A stretch of DNA of 64,000 nucleotides from Acanthornis magna (lineage: Eukaryota; Chordata; Aves; Passeriformes; Acanthizidae), in assembly GCA_036785705.1 (NCBI GenBank), contig JAWUZG010000051.1:17822501-17886500 (forward strand). The letters run 5' to 3'. The notes under the pieces were generated by a model. It ran no database searches and had not been told where the DNA came from. It saw only the letters and a program-made list of their open reading frames with translations. Of this stretch, positions 1 to 11,500 are shown in pieces. A program made the translations under genes and the position numbers. Numbering within the stretch: position 1 is the stretch's first letter; each line of letters begins with the position of its first letter.

Positions 1-3000
1 TTCAGCAAAATCTTATCTTTACTGTTCAAGCTCTGCCTTTTTCCGGGTTTGAGACCTTATCACTGTAAGGAGTGATATTTTTTTGCACAACAAAATACAA
101 AGAAAAAAACCCTCCTTCATTACCTACAGAAGTTTCCCAGTAGGATTTTGCTGTTATTTTTATGAATGTGAAAGTTGAAGTTTGGGTAAACTTTGCCCAG
201 TAGAAATAAACAATAAAAATACAGTCTTTCAAGTAGGGAATAGGTGACTACCAGTACACAGGAATGCATATATACATAAACAAATATAGTAGCTATATGA
301 ATGCTAGCAAGCAGAAACAAAAATACAGCTACATATTATGTATACATAATATATATATATATCACGTGTGTATCTCCATACCTTTGCATGTACGAAGTAG
401 CATGTGTGCAAATATCTTCAGATACTTAAATGTATGCTCAGAAATAAAAGCACATTAATAGTAACATAGGACGTAATAAAACATAAAGTAATATAAATGT
501 ACACATTTTAATATGAATTCATGCACTGGGCATGTTAATGTTTGTACAAACATGCAACATCACACATTCTGTATCTGTTTGTGTATCAGAACATAAAGTT
601 ACTCAGTTATGAACATTTTATATAGAAATACAACTGTAATGCAACAGCCCCCAGAGAATCCTCCACCTGCCCACCAGAACACACCTGGGCAGCTGTGCAC
701 AGTATCCTCACACAGCTAGGCTGGCTGAAAGCAACCACTCTGATTTTCAAAGGGGTGAGGAGGGCCACGGGCAAGCAGACACACGTGTGTGTAGGAGTGC
801 AAGCGAGCCACGAAAGGGTGCAGGAATGATCCTGGGGGAGGACAAAGGGCGTGTGGAGCACCCAGAGGGAGCAATCCAAGAGCCAGATGGGTTTACATGA
901 GCAGGGCAGCATCACTGGAGGGTGAGAAAGGAGACTGGGGAAGAGACAAGAGAGCACGAATCAGGAAACATGGTATTCCCCTGAAAAGGAAGAAGTATGA
1001 GGGGACAATTTAGGGGAGAGAGCCTCCCTGGTTTGCTGGCACCCTGTTTCTGAAGGGGAGTGGAGCAGAACTTCCAGGATGGGATGGGATAGGACGGGAC
1101 GGGACGGGACGGGATGGGATGGGATGGGATGAGATGGGATGATGAGGCTGCATGCTGGAATCCCTCCTACCCTCTTTCTGGTGGTTGACCCTGCCGGCAG
1201 TGCAGAGCAAGACTGGCTGCATGAGGCAGCCCTTGCTGAAGAGCGGTTTCATCTCGTCTTCCCTCATCTGCTCTGTCTGGATCTCAGCACAGGAGCAGTG
1301 TGCAGGGTTTTGGAGCACTCTTCCCATCGCCCCCTTTTTTGACCTCCACGGGCTGCTCCTTGTGCTCCTGGTGGCTGAGCATCATGCACGGGGTGCTCTG
1401 CTTGTGGGGAGAGGGGAGCACTGCCCCGGGGCAGCTCAGAGCATCTCTGGGAGAGGAATGATAAACCCTGGTGTGCTAGGCTGGCTTAGCCATTGTTATC
1501 CCACATAGGGATAAGGGGAGGCTCAGGTCCCGCTGAGTGTTTACAGCTAACTTTAGAATAGTGAGGGGAGTGGGGAAGGGTTAGCCAGGGGCTTTGTTCC
1601 TTCCCTGGGAATGCCGCTGCTGTAATTGCTTGTGATCTCAGCCATTTTCACAGTCTCTGTTCCCCTCCGCCCCAGGCTACAATCCTTCACTCTGTTGCTG
1701 GAAAATGCAGTGTGATTCGGGTCAGGTACCTGGGAGCAGAACACGGTTGGTGAGAAAGCCTCCAGAAGTGGTGTTTGTGAATCCACAGCTCTGCTAGTGC
1801 CTGGCGTGTCTGCGTGTTTATATGTCTGAGGTGCTGTGTCAATATATGTGTATTAATGTGTGTGTATTTGCTGGGGCGTGTGTAGGTCTAGCGGGTGGGT
1901 TCAGCTCTGCACTCTCTGTGTGTGTGTGCTGCCCCTGCGTGTAGCTTTCTCTTACTAATGTTGGGGTGTGAGAAGTATTCCTAAATGGGGACTGAGATAA
2001 GGCAGCTCACGCTGATGGAACACCTCCTCTCCGTGTCATGGGTGCAGGCCCAGACTGGCTCCATGTGCCAGCAGGCGGCATTCCGTAGCACCTATTCCAC
2101 TGGTGCTGGATTGACCAGGCTGGGCATAAAATGTGAGGAAGCCTATGCTTTCTGATTGGTATCTGTGGGACTGAAACGCTGCAGCTGGTTAAGCAGCTAG
2201 AGAACATTGTCTAGCTGCCTTCGTCAAACTTCCCATCAGCCTTTCATCAGCCTGGCACGGTGCCCTGCACGTACCAAAGAGAATTTCTAACGTCTTCCAG
2301 AGAAAAATTGCTTCCCACCCTCCTTAATAAATAACATTTTACCATCTGAATGTAGTAATCTCTTGACCAATATGAAGTAAAGATTAGTTTTATGAAGACA
2401 TAGCAAGAACAACCCGGTCCTTATGCATGTACATTTCAGCCTTTGGGAAGAGGAAGGAAGAAAGGGAGGCTCAGATGACTGGCAACTCTAATTCCCTCTA
2501 TCCCATACCTTCTGTTCCTCTCCAGGCCTCCACATGAACCAATCCCTAGTCCAACCACTCTCCTGAACCGGGTATATCTTCCTATAGATATGCTGCTGCT
2601 CAGGACTTTGCTAGGAAATTCTCTTTGTAATTTTGCTTCTTGGTACACTTTTTTTTTCTGTCCTTATGCTGATGGGCTTTAATTGAACTTCATTAGCCAG
2701 GTTGTTTTCTTATGTTGCCCTTCAAATTTAGTTTCTTGCTCAGGGTGTCGAAAACCACAGTGAGATGCAGTGGCTGATATGTAAGAAACACATACCACAT
2801 GTATTTTGGCCAAAGCCTCCTACTCCTGCCCTGCAGCCTCCTGCTAGCTCACCCCTGAGCTCCCATCACAGCTCTGCTGCTGTCTCCACCACCCCAGATG
2901 CTGCAGCATCCCAGTTCATGACTGGAACATGGGCTTTGGGGCAATTTCAGATGTAGTTCACCTGTACATTCCAGAGAAAAGGAGGCAAAAACTTAGATCA

Positions 3001-6000
3001 CAAGAAGGGCTGTTGATTGTGGTAAAAAAAAAAGAAAAGAAAAAACATTCGCTGTGAGTCACACGCACATACTTAATTACTGCTATTCTGAGGTATGGAC
3101 CAGTGTAAGAACAAAATAAAATAAATAGCGCAAGAAAAAGGCAAATGTACAGGTATATAGCTCCTCTCTTTGCTAGAAAGCCTGGTTTCACAGGCATCAT
3201 CAATCAGACAAAAAAGCAGGCTTGTGGCCTAGATGCTGGTCAGGAGCCTTTTTCCAATCAGAGCAAAAGAAGAGGACAAGGCCTGAAGTGTTATGGGGAG
3301 TGGGACCAGGAACCTTAGATTACTTTCAGAGGGTTGTCACGTCTCTCACATAGCACCAAGACAGAATTTTCAAGGGGATGCTGGTTTCCTCTCCAGTGTG
3401 TAGATTTCTGCAGAACTATTAATTCTTTTAATAAAGTTACTTCCTCTTTGTGAATCATTGTTAAATATTAAATGTTGGTTTCCGCAGATTTTTTTTTATT
3501 TACGAGTACTTCCCCTTCTGAAAGCAATGGTGAAAGTATTAAAAACTTTTTACTTCAGTTTGCTTTAACCGGCCAGCTTAACCACCAAAGATTTCAGACA
3601 TTAGCTTCAACACATATTGCACCGTGGTTGAGGGCAGAATTTAAAGGTGGCTTTGGTTTACTGCCACGATCTCTCCAGTAGTGTGTCTGTGCTCTTTTGG
3701 CTGGGTAATTTTGCAGCTTCCTCCTGTACCTCTCTGTCTGTTCATATTTTCTGACTAGTCACAAGTTATCCTTTTTCCTCTGGTATTTTGCTGCTGCCTT
3801 TTCCTTCTTTTTCTCTTTTATTCCTCTTCCTTGCCCTTCTAATCTGCTTTAGTATTTTCTTTCTTCACCTCATTATGTCCTTTTGTTTTTGCCTTCTGTC
3901 TCTCCATTGGTTCTTTTCTCACTCGCTTAACCTCCTGTTGTTTACAGGCCAACCTACATCCCACCCATCATCTTGTTTCTCTCTTTTATCATTCCTCCTT
4001 TTCTCCCCCCGCCCCACAACCTCCTATCAACAATAAAAGTTACTCATGGCTTGAGGGGGAAGCATCTGGCCCATGCTGGCTCTCATTCTCTCTCTTTTGT
4101 TCTGAATGCTCTTTTGTTATAAACACAACAAACAGAAAAGCACAAAATCAGCTCTCAAGGCAAACACTGCATAATAATCCTCCTTGTCCCTGCTCCTCTT
4201 ATCTCTGAAGAATTTGTTCTCGAGGCAAAATAAGAAGAAATATGAGATAGGATTCACTAAATCTGGAGGCAAAAGAGAGACTGGAAAGAGCTTCATCATA
4301 TGGGGCAGCACCACTGAGCTGTGACTTGGGCAGATTCAATAAAGAAGGTGAAATTTAGCTTGCCAGGAGCCTGGACAGCAGTGTGATGACCATGTGTTTG
4401 ATCAATCCCTGTTGATTAATCTGTGTTCCCATTAGGTTGTAGAGGCATGGACAGGATCAAAAATGTAAGGTTTGGGGTTTTTTTACCACCCTGTTTTTGG
4501 TGCCTTCTCCTCATTTGTCCCTTGAGCCAAGGCCTTGCGTATATGAAATGTGTTAGCCAGAGAACTGTACCTGCTAGACCTCCACTGACATTCTCAAAAA
4601 GCCACAGCAAGGTGCTTCTGTGGGGTCATGCCAGCTCCAGTCTCTGAGATAAAGTAAAATATGAACAGGCTTGCCTGTTGTTGGGGCTCTTGCTTAATGT
4701 TAGATAGGGATTCTCTGATTAAACCAGCTTTCCTCAGAAAAGGTAAGCTCCCTGGAAATGAAATGCTAGTCGGCGTGCACTAGTTTAGACATGCAAGTGT
4801 TCTCAAAGCTAAAGAGAAAAAAGCTTGTTAAGCAAAAGACGAGCCTTTCCCAATCCCCGTAGCTCTGTGGTTAGGATACTGGTGTTTAATGTGGGGCAGC
4901 CAGCATCAGGTTCTCCCTGGGACCGGTTCTGCCTGGCCCTTCCCCTGGCAATCTTGTGTCTGGCTGTCCACATGCAGTGGGCCTCCATCCTAGCACAGTT
5001 AATGCACTTTGCATAATGTACGAGTATTACATTCACAAAAAGAGTGGGTGAATAGTTTTACTTGGTGCAGTATCAGATAGCTCTGCTGAGGAGGTGTAGA
5101 GGTGCTTCCCCCAACAGCCGATCTTCAGAAGAATTCGCCATGATGTGGGAGGTAGGTGTGTGTCCTAGGACAGAAACAAACTGGTATTTGGGAGAAACAG
5201 ACTGTGATGCAAACTTCAAATCTAAATATTTGAGCATCAGCACACAGGGGCAAAACTGTCTGAAATGGGTATTTTCCCCCACATTCCTTAGGGAAATTGG
5301 GGTTTCAGTGATGCATTTGGAGCTTGTGTCTCTTTCTTGTTACTGTTTACTTCTCCAGCTCTGTAAAATAAAGACATGCTACTCACGATGTTCTGCATTA
5401 TGTGTTAGAGATTTAATTTTCAGCTAAACTTTTATTGCTTCTAAATTGGACCGGTAGCTATGTATGTATTTAATCTAATCTTGAAGTTTGGATTGCTCAG
5501 CATTTGCAACAGACTTATGTGGGTTAAGAATAAACAATGAATGGGGACATTTCAGAAGAATGCACTCCGAAGATTGCCTCTGAAATGTGAATATGCTTAA
5601 AGCCTTTACAAATATGGCAACTTCTCACACCAACCAGTAAATGAGTATTTCCAGAGCTAATGCCAGAGTTTGGGACAGCTGGGTGATCAGATTTAAGGTG
5701 GAGTTTGCTATGCTTGCAAACAAATGGAAAATAAGCTAGGAAAAAGAAAAATGCGAGCCAGGATGACTCAGTGTTAGGGAATTAGGCTGGACCCGTCATC
5801 CTGACAGAGTTGAGGCTGACACAGCTTCTTGCTCCCAGCAGCAAGAATGACCATGTATTCCCTGTAGGCATGTCCATAAACCCGCACATATCCGCTGCAC
5901 AGGCACAGGGATACACGGCTGCTACACAGAGCTACACAGACACACGGTGCATTCACACAAACAGCACCAGGGACCTCACAGAAGGAGCAGGATGGAGCTC

Positions 6001-7427
6001 CAACCGCGGGGAATATGCATGTATATGTACACACATGTAAATATGATCAGGTGGATCCTTCCAAGGAGTTGGGCTCAGGCAGTCTGACCACAGGCCCCAG
6101 TCTCTCTGATGCTGGCACAAGGCTGCAGCCCCACTCCTGTTGCTGGTACACACACACAGAGGTGTGTGCATGGACGGCCAGGACACTCCTGATTCCCCCC
6201 AGGAGCCAACCTGGCATGGCCTCACCTTAGAGACAAGCAGACACCAATGGTATTCACCCCTATAAAGAGCACCTTAGAGATAAAAATAGAATTTAATAAT
6301 GACACAGGGCAAACTGCTAACCAGGTGCAGGACAAGGTTGGACACTTGTGCTGGTCAGCCAAGAGTTTACATGCAACTGCCCCTTATTTTCCCATATCTC
6401 TTCTATCCCTTATCCCATATCTTCTATCCCTTTCCCCTCTTTCTTACCTCCCCTAAACATCCCATAGTAAGTCCTGTACAATCCCAAAATGCTCTTCCCC
6501 TGCATCCTGTAACATGTCCCTGTCCCAGTACACAGCACTGCCTCTTTCACAGTTTGAATGGTGCTCCAGCTTTGGCTTTGTGATGAATTTCACACCTGAG
6601 CTGATAGCTCTCCTGAGCTGCTGGCCCTGGCAGGGTGTCCCTTCCTCTGAGTCTTTAATCTGGGTTGTCACCTGGCATTGTGTCCCTGTTTTCCTCCGGG
6701 TGTATGAAAATTGAACTTTTGATGTGCTAATGGCTCTTGTGAGGGGCCTGGGAGTAGCTGAGGCAGAGTGTTAGCTGGGGCCCTCCTCCTGCCATTGTCT
6801 CTCCATGCTCCTTTGAGGATGTGAAGAGGAGCTTTTGTCACACAACCGAAGAAAGAGGACTGCAGGCATCCCATGCCTTTCCACACTTTTTCTGCTTGCA
6901 ATAATATTTTAACAATAACACACAGAATACTCATGAGATATTTATCAAATAAATACAGCACATGAGTACCCCATGAGGGTGTTTATCACTCACCCTCATA
7001 AATGCCATAAAATAAACGGGTATTTCTGAGAGTGAGTGAGGGAAAGCCTTGACCTGTTGATTTCCAGTTATGTGTGGCCAGGTGATAACACCAAATGAAC
7101 AGCAGAGACGAATTTAAAATATGATTGTTTCCCAGAAATTGATGTCAAAAGTGGTGTCTGGTCTCAAGGTACTTTTCCTAACAATAAAAAACAGGGTAAG
7201 TCAGCTTTTTCCCACTGTCCTTGTCCCCAGCCCCAGCTCTCAGCTGTTGCTGTTTTCTGAAGTCGAAGTCCTTGACAGATTCTTAATTCAGGGAAGACTT
7301 TTATTGTTTGACAGCACTGTTTCTTGATTCAAAGCACAGCTCTTCATTATTCTCCTGGCAGAATTTGGCAATTGTTTGACCTGAAGGATGGACAGTAAAA
7401 TGACTGTGGAGCACAGTAGTGTTTGAT
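1..7427. other. Intergenic region upstream of SLC2A3, no gene seen
   Basis: I find no reading frame here with family features, splice structure or homology I recognise. Base composition is mixed: AT-rich at the left end with short TA and GTAT-type runs near 350-420, then more GC-rich. The only distinct structure is a pentanucleotide repeat near 1078-1145. In mammals FOXJ2 lies beyond SLC2A3 on this side, but no forkhead-like exon is visible here. Confidence 0.6.
1077..1145. repeat. GGGAT/GGGAC pentanucleotide tandem repeat
   Basis: About thirteen 5-bp units in a row, a block of GGGAC flanked by GGGAT units with a few variant units (GATAG, GAGAT). The G-runs are all on the + strand. This is a simple microsatellite and has no coding role. 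Confidence 0.9.
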
Positions 7428-7725
7428 TGAATCATAGACTCATCAAGTGGTTTGAGTTGGAGAGCATGTTAAAAATCATCTAGTTCCAATCTCCCTGCCG
7501 TGGGCAGTGACATTTCCTACTTTTTTGCTCAAAGACCCATACAACCTGGCCTTATACACTTCCAGGGATGGGGCATCCACAGTTCCTCTGGGCAATCTCA
7601 GCCAGTGCTTCACCACCCTCACAGTAAAGAATTTCTTCCTATGAACTAATCTAAACCTGCCCTCTGTCATTTTGAAGCCATTCCCCCGTGTCCTGTCACT
7701 ACATGCCCTTGTAAGGAAGAGCGTA
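7428..7725 (-). mobile_element. CR1 LINE 3' end fragment
   Basis: Read on the + strand this matches the reverse complement of the familiar avian CR1 3' end. It begins with the tail ATCATAGA-type repeat, then the conserved stretches around 7451 (TGGTTTGAGTTGG), 7560 (TCCAGGGATGGGGCATCCAC) and 7621 (ACAGTAAAGAATTTCTTCCT). The element is therefore on the - strand and is 5' truncated, as most CR1 copies are. It ends about 0.8 kb upstream of the SLC2A3 start codon. Divergence from the consensus I remember is moderate, so it is an old copy. Confidence 0.9.
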
Positions 7726-8464
7726 TGTCGGGGACTAGATCCAGCTTCAGCTTTGCCCCCATAGACTCTAGCATCGTAGGAAAGAATATATTTTTTGGCA
7801 AGTAGCCAAACAAAAAAAATTCCCCGAAACCCACCTATCCAGAACTGTACTTCATCCGCAGCTTTGCGAGGTGGGAGGAGCACCCGCAAAGCATTTGACT
7901 TCAGGCTTCTGCCCCGTGCTGTTCGTGTGGCTGCCTCTGCACCGTCACTGCTGGCCTTGCTGCTGTACCTTGCAGCCCGAATAATAAATATATTTCTTTG
8001 TAAATACAACAAATAATAAAGAAAGAGGTCGCTTTCCGTCGCGCAGCTGCTGTCGGCGCAAACCGCCGAAAACACCGATTGTACCATTAGCCAACGTTTC
8101 GCGCGTGGCATTCGAGGTGTGGCGACTCCTCGCCAGGTGCCCGCGGCGCACGGCCCGCTGCCCCCGCCCGGCCCGCTCCATCACCGCCCGGCCCGCTCCA
8201 TCACCGCCCGGCCGCCCCGCACGCACGGTCCCGTCGCAGAGGGGCGTGAGCCCCGGGGGGTGTTTCGAGTGTTTTGGTGTTTGGGTTTTTTTTGTTTTTT
8301 TTTTTTTTTTTCCCCGTCCCACAATGACGGGATGGATGCTAAAGAACCCCGCTCCTCCCCTCCCCACCCTCTGCCCTTCGTCTCCCCTCCCATGGCGGTG
8401 CCCATAAATCCGCGGGCGGGCGCGGGCGGGAGGCGTGCGCGGGGCGGGCTCGCGGTAGTCTCGG

Positions 8465-8473
8465 GCGTGGGCG
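8465..8473 (+). promoter_or_regulatory. Consensus EGR1-type site GCGTGGGCG in SLC2A3 promoter
   Basis: An exact 9-bp match to the EGR1/zif268 consensus, 87 bp upstream of the SLC2A3 ATG, in a run of GC boxes. Such sites also arise by chance in CpG islands. Regulation of GLUT3 by this factor is inference. Confidence 0.4.
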
Positions 8474-8559
8474 GGCGCGGAGCCGCCGCCTCTCGCGGGT
8501 TCCGTTAGGTGGGGACGGGCGGCCGTTCGCCGGCAGTCGTGCTCTCGGAGCCTCCGACG

Positions 8560-8574
8560 ATGGATGCCAAAAAG
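8560..8574 (+). CDS. SLC2A3: SLC2A3 coding exon 1
   Basis: Encodes MDAKK (residues 1-5), then donor GTAGGC. It is only 15 bp of coding sequence, inside the CpG island, followed by a 2.9 kb first intron (8575-11454). Confidence 0.9.
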
Positions 8575-11500
8575 GTAGGCAACTGAAAGCGGGCTCCTTC
8601 TCCTCCTCCTCCTCCTCCCCGGGCGCTTCGGCGCAGGGCCGCGAGGGAGGGATGCGGTCGCGACCGGCGTTCGGCCGGGGTTCGCCGCCGCCGGGTATCT
8701 GTGGGTCGCGGTGGGGATGGATGCGTTGGTGGCCCCGGCAGGGCCGCTGCTCGGCCCTTGGGCGGCTGTCTGCGGGAGCGGGGGGGGCGGGACCGCACAG
8801 TTTGGGAGAGGTTGTCGCAGGTCGCGGGATCGATTTAGTTTCGTGCGCGTGGCCTGATGATGCACATGATGCTGTCCGCGTTGTAGGGTATTGGTCACGA
8901 GTTTTTTCTCGCTGGCGGCGCCGCACTCGGTTTGTCCCCGGGTTTAGGATGCTAAAAGGGGATTGTTCTTAAAGGCATTTTTTGTGGTGTGGTGGTGGTA
9001 TGACTTGTACAGGCATTTTTAAATTTCAAGAAGGTGGCAGAGGATATCCTTCCCCTCTCTCTGGTATGGAGAGCAGAGGACATTTGTCAGTATCTGCTCA
9101 TTTACAGCTGCGAGTGAGGTGTGCAGCAGTGGAGAGAGCTTGTGCCTGTGTATTTGAATGTAGTAAGGGAACCAGAAAATAGCCAGCTGAACCCGGTGCG
9201 GGATGCCGGGGAATTACACGGGAACAGCCAGAACTGGAGGAGGCCAGGGCTCTCATCGCCATATTGATGAGAGATGTGGGCAGTCTGAGAGGGTGAGGCA
9301 GAGGAAAGGAGAGCGTCTGGTCAAGGTCGCTCAGAGAAGTGCGGAGAGGCCGCTCCTGCCGGGCTCAACAAGTTGTATAGCTGGGGTTCCAGTCAGGGGA
9401 GCGGGGGAGCTGCTGAAGAGCATCTCCTGGGAAATGAATTCTGCCGATGCCTGTGGTCGGAGGGAGGGGTGGTGGTTTGAATTCTGTGCTGGTGTACAGA
9501 CCTCAGCCTTGAGCTTTTAGATGGAGTGGGTGTAGCTGTACTATTTCTGAGCTCCCTGTTTGCCTTTTGGGAAGTGAGGCACTTGCAGCATTAACAAATG
9601 ATCCATACATTAGATCACAGCCTGGCTCACTGGAGGGGATGGGTCATGCCGTGTGATGTCTAGGTGGTAGGAGGCTGGGTAGGAGATGAATAGCAGGCAA
9701 CAGCCAGGAGAAGGAAGTATGAAAGAGGGTAGAACACCTAACCTCCTTATAGCTTATTTATGTACCGTATAAGTGAGGGGTACCCACAAAGCAGGGACCT
9801 TGTGCTCCCTGCACCACCCAGAAGCAAAAGGCCAGCTGTGATCACTGCAAGCCATGACAAACCTGAGGGGAAAGGTGCTCTTGTGTGGACCATGTGGAGA
9901 GCTGGATTTTGTCTGCAGCTTTGCCATACTTGCTGGCTAGAAATGGCCTGGAGTCCTAAAACTGCTTGGTTATTCTAATGCACTTCTACAGGCATCCATA
10001 TGCTTTGAAAGAGCTCTTGTGGTTCTGTGCCAAATTTCCTTGAGATAAAAGTGAGGGGACTGGTCACACTGTGCTAGGGAGAATGCCTAGACTGCCTAGG
10101 GTGTGTTCAGGCGTGAATGCTACCTCCGTGCTCATCTGCCCCTTGTCTCCTCTGTCTCCCATCACTGACTTGGGCAGGAGAACATTTAGCTGCTGTAGAT
10201 GGAGGAAACCATGCCTGAGAGTAATTTCCCCAGTTTCTGTTTACTGAGGCTGAACTGGTCACGTCTGAGGCTTGTGCAGGCCAAAAGCACATATGTACTT
10301 GGCTTGAAAGATTGGTGAAGGTGGCCTGAGCACTGACAGAAGGTTATTGTCAAAAACTTTGGGACAGTTTTGAGAGCCACTACTCGTGGGGCTGAGCAAG
10401 AGAGACTGGAAGAGCTGTGACAGTAGGCCCCACCAAGTACTTTACTCTGCCAGGCTTACGTACAATAATTGAAAAGTCTTGGAAAAGGAAGTTTTAATAT
10501 TTTTGGAAAAGCTTCCAAACCTCCTGAGACAAGAAGGAACACAGTCTTTCCAAATTGTGCCAACTCAAGCACTGGCTGCCTAAGTGCCAACTCCTGAGTC
10601 ACCTGCTCCCCCACACCTCCCTCACTCGGAGCAGGCTTAAATGCTGCAAGCTTTAAAAATGAATAAAATGTCAGATGCTTTTTGCTGACGCTTAAATTTC
10701 TCAGTCTGTGGGACTTCTGAGGTTGGACCTTCAAGATTTCCCCATGGTTCTGAGGGCTTAATAGTTTTAATAGACATTCAGATACACTGAAATTCCAGGG
10801 AGTGTGCTTCATTTGAAATACCAACTATTGCCACAGCTTAAAGAAAAATAGATGGGAAGCTTGGTAGCAACTTCTGCCACCTCTTGAGGCACTCTTCAGT
10901 GCCAGGTGCCCTGGGGCAGGGCTGGGAAGCTCTAGCCTGGGAAAAACAAGCCTGTTGCTGAAGAGTGCATGTTGTAACTGTTAGGAGTGACTGCCAGTGT
11001 AGCTCATGGGCAGATCTGAGGCTCAATTTATGGAACTTGTCGGCTGGCACAGGGAAGAGTTAGACCCTTCTTTCATGACACGCCAGAGATCAGCAAAAGC
11101 TTCTGTAAAGCAGATCAACCCAAAATAACAGCCACTAATGCAGCCAGTGTATTCATTACTAATGAGCTGAGAATAGTTGCTGAAGGTCAGGAGATAATAA
11201 AGGGGAGGCCCTGACAAGCCCTCCTACTTGTAGTCGTGGAACTTTTTCCTGCTGTACAGTTGCATCTCCCTTTCCAGGGAGGGGGATCCAAGGGATGTTA
11301 CTGTATCCACCCTTGCTGGATAAAAACCCATTCCCTGCCCCTGGAGCACTTGCACATGGCACTTATGAGCTGCAGCTGCTGTTTAAGCTGAAGAGAAGCT
11401 CAGGTCGTGCAGAAAGCCAAATTAACTAAATAACTGTTCTCTCTCTTTCCACAGAAAATCACAGCACCTCTTGTCTATGCTGTTTGCATTGCTGCCATTG

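Larger units (their letters stand above)
8040..8960. promoter_or_regulatory. CpG island promoter of SLC2A3
   Basis: A GC-rich, CpG-dense block covers the first coding exon. GC boxes (GGGCGGG) occur around 8415-8480. A TATA-like CATAAAT lies near 8402, but the dense CpG suggests a broad, TATA-independent start. A T-rich run (about 8285-8311) interrupts the block. Long open frames on the - strand here come from base composition and are not genes. Confidence 0.75.

Noticed and set aside
7945..8898. Long open frame on the - strand (317 codons) overlapping the SLC2A3 promoter
   Set aside because: Arg/Pro/Ala-rich sequence typical of reading antisense through a CpG island; no domain, and it overlaps a genuine promoter and exon 1.
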